64,000 nt of DNA from Bathymodiolus brooksi. Lineage: Eukaryota > Mollusca > Bivalvia > Mytilida > Modiolidae. Position 1 is the first letter of the stretch. Every line of letters starts with the position of its first letter. The stretch is from NCBI GenBank assembly GCA_963680875.1, contig OY804580.1:93215353-93279352 (forward strand), given 5' to 3'. The translations under genes were made by a program, and so were the position numbers. The notes under the pieces are model-generated. The model was not told the DNA's origin and ran no database searches. It worked only from the letters and a program-made list of their open reading frames with translations. Shown here one piece after another: positions 10,986-22,700 of the stretch.

Positions 10986-11642
10986 GATAGTTGTTTTATT
11001 ATACACACATTATTGTTGATTAATTGTCGTTGAACATCAAGTAAGCAGTATTTTGTTATATTATTGACGAGTTGTTGACAAATAATAAAATATGTGGAAC
11101 TCGAATGTTACAAAATATAATGGGGATATGAAGAATAAGGGTGCACAAGTTTTATTTCAACAACCAACCAACCGCCACTCTTATTGAGATTAGTTTGAGG
11201 GTTCCAAAGGGATTTAATTGGAATTCGCAAATCGAAGAAAAACAGACAAAACAAAGGCTAGATGACAACGAACAGACAGATAAACAATGGTTCACAAAGT
11301 ACTACAAGAAAGATTTAACAACATGAACAACACTAAAACCATAGATTAACTCAGAATGGTAAACAATTCCTGCTCCACTAGTGACTCCCGCCGAGTTATT
11401 CATGGGAACAATTCACTGATTAGCCATATCAATGAGATAATTAAGGATAGATTGTGACTACTATGACGAACAGAACATATTAGTGGTCAACTATGACACC
11501 ACGGTTATTTTGTAATGGTTAACCTAGTCATGACCAGAACCTCACCACAGAGCACCGAATTGTTTTTCATTAAGAGCTGTTTGAAGTTTCCATGCAAATT
11601 CAGATCGTAGCTGTGGTATGTTTTAAATTCTGATACCAGGCT

Positions 11643-11840
11643 GTCCTGATCGTGGTCGTATGGTAGTTGCATTTACAACTATCCATGGAATCAGTACCGC
11701 TCATGGCGAAGTATACTCGATATAACATTATTTGATAAAGTTTGTCAGTGACTTGCGGCAGGTCGATGGTTTTCTAAATGTACTCCGGTTTCCTTCACCA
11801 ATAAAACTGACCGCCAAGATATAACTGAAATACACGATCA
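11643..11840 (+). repeat. SINE-A copy, partial
   Basis: Plus-strand copy from CGTGGTCGTATGGTAGTTG to CACCAATAAAACTGACCGCC, with an internal deletion of the B-box region. Confidence 0.65.
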
Positions 11841-12313
11841 GTGATTTTTCTTACGTGATACAGACAATTCAATAAAAAGTGGCGTTGTTAAGCTAGTTTT
11901 ATGATAATGTTATCTAAATTATCTAAATCGATTCACGTTGATGACTGTAAAGACTTCAAACTACCGTAATTAGTACGAGCTGTTGTCTAAGCAGTTTGCT
12001 GGTTAGAACAAAATCCAGATTGGATGCACAGGCTCTGAATTATCACATTATAATATGTTTGAAATCACCTCTGTTTATAATCACAATTATCTCACTGCTA
12101 TGTAAAAAAAATAATGTATTTCGTAAGATGTCAATTGATATTTATGCAATTCAATATAAACTTTATTTAAACAACAATTACTTGGAATTGGCGTTAAACA
12201 ACACTCACTTACTCTTTCATACAAGTAAATGATTAATGATGTAATTTTCATATTTCCAAAACTGATTGTTTGTTTCAATTTTACTATTGATGTTAAACAT
12301 ATGAATATTGTAG

Positions 12314-12522
12314 GTGAATTTTACTACAGCATGTATCACAAAGGCCACAATCACAAGTAACACTGTGTCGTATCCACCGAGGGAATTAGCAGAGAAAATG
12401 AAAGCTAATTACAACAACAATAAGACGGTTTTGTGGCAACATTACAGTACAAAAGATGGCACGTCAATTATATATCCTGCAACACGTTGGACAGACTGTA
12501 ACAGTTACGACCCAAGACTAAG
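12314..12522 (+). CDS. CACHD1-like: Gene A exon: pre-VWA region
   Basis: Acceptor ATTGTAG precedes the exon; donor AG|GTGC ends it in phase 2. It encodes about 69 residues including [26 protein letters not shown] and IIYPATRW. This block just precedes the VWA domain in CACHD1 and alpha2-delta proteins (LWQ...YPA pattern). The incoming phase and previous exon are unknown. Confidence 0.8.
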
Positions 12523-15500
12523 GTGCTTTAAAGTATATTTTTAATATTTATCATGCTTTATGCTTTCTTATATTACGAAACATTGAACAAGCAGTGCATC
12601 GTTTATTTAGTCATAATACATGCAAAAACAAAGCACCACATAACTGCAAGCTAACAGCTTTTTCAAAATCAATTTCGGGTATAAATTATGCTCACTACTG
12701 TGACTGTGCAATGTAGAGCAACACAAACAAAGCTTTGTGATAGAAACGTAGATATCAAATTTAGTGCGTACGACGCGTTTGTGGGATAAGGTACACTCAC
12801 AATTGAAAGATTGGAGAGCCAAATACAGTCAAGCCTGTCTATAAAGGGCACTCAAGGAAACCCCAAAATGTGCCCTTTATGAGCAGTTGCCCTTTATATA
12901 CAGGTTAAAATTACATGCACTATACAATTATGGGGAAAATGAGGCTGCCCTTTATAGACAGTGGTTTGTTATATAGAGGTGCCCTTTAAGGCAGATTTGA
13001 CTGTAATTTAAATGTGTTTGGGTAGGGAATAATCAGGATAGCCACAATCGGCAAAGGTCACGTATGCCCGAGGGAGGAGAACATTAGTGATAATTACATT
13101 ATCTAGAAACTGTAAATTTCAATAATAAATAATAATTGTAAATTGACTTCAGTTCGTGTCTTATTAAGTTTAAAGCTGGTCAATATCTAATGTTCCCATA
13201 TCCTCTCTTACTAATAGACAATACAACATGAGATGATGATGTTTGTTGTTCTCTATGATTACAGCAATATAATGGCTGGCTCCATTGAGAACTTTGAGTC
13301 AATCAACATTTTAATGTATGAAACATTATCATGTTATTTATCATCATATACATGTACTGACCATTGTAGATGATCCACAAATTTACATATCAAATTTAGC
13401 CTCAAGCCACGAAAATATGAATCCACGAATATATGCGGATTCTGGTTGCCCCTTTGGTATCTACAAACTCTTCATAAATCAAGACGAGATTGAAGATACC
13501 AAAAGGGCAATCAGAATCCGTATATCGAAGAAGAACAGACAATACAATGACCAAAAGAAAAAGTACAAAAGGACAAACAACGATCTATAAAACATACACA
13601 TAAAACTAATGATCGAGTCACACGAACCCCACTAAAATCCAGGGGTGAACTCAGGTGCTTCGGAAGGGTAATCAGTTCCTGCTTCACTACAGGCACCCGA
13701 CAATTGATGGTATATTTGAATGTAGTGATTGGTACCTTAATCTTTCACAGATCGGAATTTGCAGCAACAGCATGCCCTAGGTACAAAGATGTTGTCATAG
13801 TGATAGATTCAAGTTCATCCATGAAAAGACCATCACTTGTCGCGGATAAAAGTAAATTTGTCCTAGCTAAGGAGGCTGCTCGGTATGTGATACAGACTCT
13901 CAACCCAAACGATAGGGTATGTTTGTTATTCATAGTGATTGTCGCTTTTTATAGAAGTTCATAGCCAATGTTTTTATTATGACAAGACTTGATGAAGGCC
14001 ATTCTAGAAATGTGTTGTGCGCACTAAATTGTATATCTAGAGGAGTTTAAAGATACCAAAGGAGTAATCAGAATCCGCAAACCAAAGAAGGGCAGCCAAC
14101 AGAATAGCCAAAAGAAAATGGACAAAAGGACAAACAACGATCTACAAAATACTACACAAAAGAAATAAAGATCCAGCAGCACGAACCCCATTAAAAACCG
14201 GAAGTGAACACAGTTTCCCGGAAGGGTAAACAGTTCCAGTAGTATTGCGTCAGTTACAAATCCGCTGATAAGTAATGAATGAGGAAAGGACAGGAAAGTG
14301 GTTACGACAATCAATTGGAACATATCCGTGGTCATTTGTGACTCAGATATTCCGTAGTTGTAAACTAAATCATGGTGCCGACCGCAAAACTTTCGAAGTG
14401 ATGACTTAAACTACGTTATCCTTATTACCAGATAATGATCACATCACATGCATTATATATTATTGTCATTGATGTGGTCTTAATGAAGTCTTAATGTGTG
14501 TGATCTTGGTGATGTCACCCTTCTGACAACTCCACCTATGAAGTAATATCAGATTTTTGTAATAGCAAAATGGATAACTTTAAATTCTATATCAACGATG
14601 ATACCAGTGGATTGGGAATCAGGCAGTAGGAATGTACACAAGACAATGATGGCTAGGATATTATATTTTGCTACCATTAACGGAATCACCAGAAACAGTA
14701 CATTCAGCATGAACCCAATTATCACCAATGGATGGTGTTGTAGGCAATACAACTAGTTAGATCCCACAACCTTGTTTTTGAAATAGATGGACCAAGCTAT
14801 GAGAGTGTATGTTCATATACATATATCTGTGTTCAGGTATCAATTGTGCCTCTGTTTTTACAATATTTTGATTGGGTTTTATGACAGTCCAGATGGTGTT
14901 GTATTAACTTATCAATCTCTACCCAGAGTTGTCGGTCCTTACACTCATGTAAGGACCGACAACTCTGGGTAGAGATTGTTGACTTGTATGACTTTGATGT
15001 CTCTTAATACAGTTATCCCGCTTAAAGGTATTGTTTTTCTTTTTCTTTAAATTCTGCCGTCAATAATCGTCCCTATATCTAATTAGTGTGTCATTTTCAA
15101 TATATTTTTTATCTATTTTATTAAAGATTGCTGCTCTATCTTTCAACAATGACGTCAACATTCCATCAGATTGCTACAGTAATATGTTATCATTTGCGAC
15201 TGCTCAAAACATCGCAAAAATAAAAGAATTTGTTAGTTTGATACAAAATTCTACATCAACAACACGTAACTTTGAAAAAGCATTGAAAGCAGCATTTTCT
15301 TACTTTGAAACCTCAAACAAGATGAATGATACAAATAGAGGTATGCATTAACACTGAATATTTTGTGTCCACTCTAATCTTGCTGATCGTCGGTTAATAC
15401 ACGACTGATCGCACTCCAATACTCTCCACCCATCACGCATGGGTCAACTAAAAGAAAATCATATGTATTCGGATCTGATTGACTCCGTTAAGTTTTCATG

Positions 15501-18500
15501 ACGACAGTTATTTGCACCACAAAATTATTGTATCCTACTTTTATTTTTTATTGAGAGAAGACGATATGGAAGTACATGTATATATCATGGCTTAGGACAG
15601 GAACATTGGAACGGCGGCATTAAGATCAAATTGTGTTCTGTGATTATTAAAATATTTGATTCTTAGGTATAGCAATACAATTACAAAATGTGCATGTAAA
15701 TAACCAACATATTCGACCAAGATTATTAGATAATATAGCGCATGTGCATGAAAGTAGAAAATGGAGGAATAACGGAAGCTTAACGATATTATATGTTCTG
15801 TCTTAACTTAATTATTTTTGTTCTTCAGAACAAGTAATTCTATTTATAAGCGACGGAACATTCACAGGCCAAGATCCTAGAACAGTAATACGAGATGAGA
15901 ATATGAAGCTACAGAATAGAGCGGTAATTTTTACCTACCTTCTTGGACCCGGTAAGTAAAATCATTAGAGTGAGTGAGTGATTGTTGTGTATTGCCAACT
16001 CAGCAATTTGTCAACTATATCATGGCGAGAACAGGTTAATTTTCGATGAGATGATGATGGGGTCCGCTTTGTTCTAGATCAACATGCTGAAAATCATTAG
16101 GTTACATTTGTAGATTTAAATGAATTAATAAAGCGGCTTTAATCCGAAGTGTTTTTTTGCGAGCTTTATTTGTTTATAGATCCGTTGTTGAACTTGTGAT
16201 TAAGCTAATCATATGATTAGCCCTGATTACATTTTTAATTCGTAATCACATACTTAGCTAATGCAATTATTAAATTATGTTGCTGAAACTGTTTTTAATC
16301 AATGTTTTAACTAATCATATTTAATCATTGCATTAGCTAATTATGTGATTAGGAATTAAAAATGTAATTAGGGCTAATCATATGATTAGATTACAGTTCA
16401 ACAAAGGACCCCTGTCCAAAAATAAATCTGAGTTTTGTTTCATGTGACAACACATTTTTTAGTTAGGGGTAAAGCATAAGTTACCCCTCCTCAAAAGTTT
16501 AAAGCTAAGTCTTTTCCTTTCATAATGTATAGTAAGCATATGGCCCGTTTTGCTTAATTTATGACTGATAAGTCGAACTAAATCGATATTTGTTTTTGAA
16601 AAGAGTCCGTGAGTTGTTGTTGAATGCCAATTTAACAATTTTTCAGCTATATCATGTCGAGAACAAGTTAATTTTCAATGAGGTGATGATGAGGTCTGCT
16701 TTACTCTAGACCAACACGTTTAGTTTTGATTTTCATAGTGCTAGCTCACTGAAGCAACAGTCTGCAGATAGACATGTCGCCCCAATCGGACATATCCTGA
16801 TTCCGAGCCAATCAAGTCTTTGCTCTTTCATATTAATGCTGCGTGCTTAGGGAAAAGCAACAAATATCATTTTCATAGCCTTTGATTTGACACGATCAGG
16901 GCTCGAACCCACGATCTACCGCACTCAAGGCGAGCACGCTGGCCATTTATTAAAAAAAGTTGATGGTGACTGTATATGAAGTAATGTCATAAAAATGAAA
17001 TTATGAAAGATTGACACAATTTGCATTAATGCTATTTTTTATATTTACCTTAGGGGTATCGAGTGATGTCCAGACTTTATTTAGTGATATGGCGGCGCAG
17101 GTGCAATCAAATTCCTCATATGGAACAATTAGGGTACATTTATAATTATTCTTAGTTTGGCCCCGCTACTTTTATTATGTGTGTACCAGGTCAGGGAGAG
17201 CGAGTGGTCATATATGTGTTAGGGGTATCGATGTTGCCTCTGTTTTTACGATATTCCAATTTGAATTTTGGGACTGTTCGGAACTGACGGTGTAATATTA
17301 TTTGATTTTATCTTATAATATGCAATAAAAAAAACCCCACACTGTCCGAACAAAACGACACCCCTCACACACAAATACGTGACCTCACACTTTAATTCTA
17401 AGCCCTTCTGCGAATATGAATATATATACTGAATACAAATTATGTGATATAGTCTGCCAGTAAATAAACGTTAGAGAAACCGAAGGGGGAATCAATAATG
17501 GACGATCCAGAGAAACCCGCAACACTGAGCACACACGACACAGGACCAAGACAAGCAAAATAAAAAACACACAACAAAACGCAGTTACCTAAAAGATGAA
17601 CAACACAAACTTCACCAAAACCTATCATGACATTACAGTCAAACCTGTATTAAGATGTCATCCTTGTGACAAAGGCGAAGTTGCCTTATAAGACAGGTGA
17701 CCTATTAAAAGAGGTTCAATTCCTATTGAATTTTCTATGACTGGACAATAAAAATGTGACCTTTTAATACAGGAGACTGATGAATAGAGGTGACCGCATG
17801 AACAGGTTTGACTGTATTTAAAAAACACAGATAACGAAAACGACGAGCAACACAGAATAACGTACGTGTATTGAATACACATTATGTGATATAGTATGTC
17901 AGTAACTTAGGTCAGATCGGTTATTTTCTCCGGGTACTCCGGTTGTCTTCTTCAGTAAGATATACTGCCGCGATATATATACATATAACTGAGGGTGTCC
18001 TTAAAAACGCAGAATTCAATAAACTATTTTCAGAACTTCCAACCATTTGTTGAATGAAAAGATAATAAAAACGTAGATATCAAATTTAGTGCGCACGACG
18101 CGTTTCTGGAATAACCTTCATCAGGTACGCTCAAAATCGAAAGATTGGAAACCCAAATAATTTTGGGAGCAATAAAACCAAAGTACCACATGATACCCAA
18201 AATCGCCTAAGGTCACCTATGCCTGAGGGGGGAGAATCTTAGTTTTATAAATAATTACATTATTTAAGAACTGTAAGTTTCAGAAATAAATATATCTAAT
18301 AAACCATGCCAGTACTGAAACTCTGACTACTTGGCGGATGATACCCTTGGGGACTAATAGTAGGGATAGCAGTCAATAGAAAAATTCCCTAGCCATGATA
18401 TTTTTCAGTTTCAGGCTACTGTTATTTATAGTGATTTCTACATTTCCACGATAGGTACCAAGTAAAATATGGTATCAATTGATAAATTAGAATCTACCGA

Positions 18501-19672
18501 TTGTTATGGTACAAAAAATATCCTAATTATATTAAATATATTTGTTTGGTTTTTAATTCTAAACGAGCATACTTTCAAATATCTCCAAAATGACGTCATT
18601 TTGGACCGCCGACGTTGCCGTGATTTTCATGTTACTTTGACAAGTTACAAAACCGGGATGAGTGGCCAGGTAGTAGTAAAAACCAAGGATAAGTTAAATT
18701 AAAGAGGAGATCCCGTAGATTACGATAATATTAGTTTCAAAGTAAAATATTCAATGATTCAGTTTGAAAAACGGAAATAAAAAATGTCTTTAAGTTTTTC
18801 TATGTTCTTCCTTGATTTTGTTCCCACCAAACGTCGTCTACTCTAGACTTCAAAACATGAAGATATGCTCCAAACAATTGTTTTTCTGCTTGGTCGTCTG
18901 CCACACAACCCGTAAACCAGTTAAAAAATCGTGGGATACAAAAAAATGATGCACATTGATTTTGAGGACGTTCACGACGTTACCGGTTGGAGTACAGAAG
19001 ATGTCGACCACCTGGTGCTGCATAAACAATTACCTGGTAAGAAATAATTCCTCCGTTTTATAAATATTTAATACTCTTGATAACACAGCTCTGTATTTTT
19101 ACAATCATATTACGATATCAATCAAGTACAGTGAAAAAAATATCATTTATGTTACAACTTGGGCTAATCCCATCAAAACAGCTAGTGATGTATATTGAGT
19201 CATAAATTAGATCGACACACGGCTATAAATAACTTTCTTTTATACTCAATATACAGAAAAACGCAACAGTTCTCGATAATTATATTGCATGAAATAATGG
19301 AAATAATGGAAATTCGGAAAGTTAATGTGTAACGCACATGGTTCTTCCTAAAATTGAATCCATTTTAACTTGAAAAGGGGGCTATGCTTTTATTTCGTAA
19401 AAAAAAATCGACACTGATTAAAAAACAAAATATTCTGACAGGAAAATTGAAAGAAATTTGTTTCTTTTCTTTAAGTATTCTGATTCACTATTATAGCTTA
19501 AATAAATAGTAAATTTTCCATAAAAGTTATATTTGATATTGAAAAAAAAATCATTCTCATAATAAAATAAATCCCAAAATATTCAAGAGATAATTTAGTT
19601 GGAATATCGGATATCGGATGAAAAAAATTGTTAGTGAGAAGTAGTTACTCCTGTAAGCGTTACATCCATTTA

Positions 19673-19703
<31 letters not shown>

Positions 19704-22700
19704 GAGTCTAGCATTTAGAAAGACCTTTCAGAAAAAGTTTCAATAGTTTATCCAAACATCGATGGTGTTAGCAATCCCTGCAACTGCCGTGAAAAGGGTA
19801 TTACAAATAAAGACTTTTTATCTACTTTTGGGAAAATGATAAAGATCAAAACTCTGAAGGAAGTCCACAATTACTTCATTGAAATCCCTGGTTTTGACGA
19901 AAAATCATCAGACGCAGCGCTGAATAACAAATATAAAAAAATGACTGAAATAAAGAGCAATTTACAGAAAAACAAAGAATATGATGAACTAGATCGGTTT
20001 TTAAAATTACCGTTTTCCCTCCCGCAATGTCATCAAAACAATAAAAATGCCCATAAAAGAAAAGCTGATACTAATGCAACATTTACTGAATTTTCCGATT
20101 TTCGTCATTTTGAAAAGAAGCTGCATATCGCCGAATCTAAACTTGAAATTTCATGCAATATTATTGACGATTTCAGACAGCAGTATGAACTGCCTCTTGA
20201 CGAAATTTACGATCTTCAAGGTGAAATAGATGAACTTGTTGATGAATGCTGTCAACAAAAACACACTATACTGACTTTAAATTCAAAACTTAGTCAAATT
20301 CAGAAGAAATATAAAACCCAAAGTGAAAAAATTGATCAAATATTGCAGCGGTATAACTATCACGAATTTAGAAAGTATCAGAAACGGGAGAGCTATCATA
20401 ATAGTAATAGTCCACCATCAGAGGTATCGACCCAGTCTGTCGTACAACTCGTATATTGTTGATTTAATATTAATCGGACCAATATATATACTAAAGATTT
20501 ATTTCCTTTTAGATGTTCATATCCTTCAATGAATCATTTGTGATTCTTCACTACAGGTTTGATGACGTCATTGTGTCTTCCGGCCTTTGTCACTTCTGGG
20601 TTTCATGGAGTGGCCTGTACTGATGTCAAACTCAGTGAATTGCTAAAGAAGGTTGAGTTTTTTGAAGAAGGAAATTCCTCTTACGCTGTCATGATTGATA
20701 AAACTGGTAGAGCACTTGTCCATCCATTACTCCCTGACGCAACATATGTTAAGCTTGAGGACGACCCAGTTCAGGTTGATATCACCACTTTGGTGAGGTC
20801 ACCAAACTCAGGTGAAGTCATTGATAAAATAAAAAGGTATAGTACCCGTAATATATAGACTCAATTCAGCCATGTTTGTAGTATTGCTGTAGGAACCGTT
20901 GTGGTCGTGATCGTATGGTAGTTGGATTTAGAACTACCTATGCAACCAGTGCATATCACCACTAACGTTGTGCGCTCGAATGCCGCTCAGGAGAGGTGTA
21001 CTCGATACAACATTATGTGATAAAGTTTGTTCGTGACTTGCGGCAGGTCGGTGGTTTTCTCCGGGTATTCTTGTTTCCTCCACTAATAAATATGACCGCC
21101 ACGATATAACTAAAATATTGTTGAAAGTGGCGTTAAGCACCCTCACCCTGTAGTATTGTTGCAATTATCAAATACCTATGAATTTGAGATTCAATAATGG
21201 GCGAGTATTAGAGGACTATTTCCGGGTAAAGCATTATCACATTGTATGTATCTCGATATTCTATGACTGGTTTTGGAATACAATAGGGTGAAACATTTAA
21301 TACACGCCATTTGAATTATTAAAATATATGTGTATAATTCAATTTGATTTGAATACTGGAATCTGATTGGCTGATCCGCCTCGAGAAAAGTTTGGTTATA
21401 CTTGATAACCTGGGTTTGTGTGGTATTCATTTGCCACATACAAATTCAAATAGTCACATTAAACCATATGAGGCAGGTTTGGGTCAGTTTACGATTTTCA
21501 TAAACCGTTTCGCGTTTATCAAGCATAAACTTCCCCAAACCAAATTTTATCGTATAACCTGATAAAAAAATTCAAATATTCCTTAAATATAAAACGACGA
21601 TTTTTTGTGTAATAAACTGGATTTTTCAGTGGAGTAGCAGGAAGTAAACAGTTAGCGGCAGTCTATTTTACTATACCACGTGGTACCTTAGTCAATGATG
21701 GTAGCAGTGTTCGATTGGTAAAAGCAACATACTATTGGGTACCAGTAAGTACGAAATGTCATATCTCTATAATATACATTTCTGCTTTGAAAGCTGAACG
21801 GACCTTTTTGGTATACATTGATAATATGTACGGTCTACATATGAAAGGACAGACAAATATTTTAAACCAGAATTGAAAATAATTTGTACTTTTTTTCACA
21901 CGGTTTTATACCACAGCGCGTTATGGCACGGCAATAGCTGTTTGATATTTCATATTTGTTAAGAAGACTGACACATAAGCATAATGAACCCACGGGAGGA
22001 TATCCCAGAACCAATGAAAAAAAATTATATTTCAGAAACGAAATTTTTTAATCAGTATACTTAACCTTTAAACGTTAGATTAATCAACAGTAAATGTACC
22101 AATGTCCACAGAAAGGGATATGGTATGATTAGCTTTGTCCCCCCCCCCCCCCCCACCCCCCAAAAAAGAAATCAATATTACAGAAAGGACACTAATGACG
22201 TCACAACAGGAACATTTTAAAGGGAAATAAACATGATCGATATTTCCCGCAGTTATAAACAGGTAAGTTTACCCGGGCGATTTTGCACCAACTGCTTGAG
22301 AAAATTGAAAATGATTACGATTTTCTATCAAGGTACTAAAATCACTATCTAAAAAAGTGTAAATCTTAATAAATGTTGAGTACCTTTGCATTTCACCTTT
22401 AAATATTTGTTACTTTAAGCATTATTGTACATTTCAGAACATATTACATTTCAGATTTCAGATACAAATTGTGTTGTGAGTATTGTACTGGGTGACGAAT
22501 CACATTCAGAAATTTCAGAGAATGGATACCAAATATTATCTGAAGATCTGGAAAACGTGTTTATGTACCATGAAAGAAGTTTGATATCAGACGAATTCAA
22601 AAATTGTAGATTTAATGCTAGGTTGGTGACGCTAGGTAAGATTGTTGTGCTCGTCTGGTTCGGATTCATAGGGCGAAGCGGAACCTGTGTACGCCCCTAA

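Noticed and set aside
11141..11326. 61-codon frame near a possible N-terminal exon of gene A
   Set aside because: The sequence (AAAACAGACAAAACAAAGG) is an R3-like repeat trace rather than a conserved N-terminal block.
14024..14335. 103-codon minus-strand frame with hydrophobic composition
   Set aside because: It lies within an R3 repeat; similar frames occur antisense to other R3 copies (for example 34037-34354), so they are repeat by-products.
22425..22454. Upstream in-frame ATG as start of the 22455 exon
   Set aside because: The segment is the intron end; the AG at 22453-22454 gives correct phase with the previous exon, and the family alignment begins at ISDTN.
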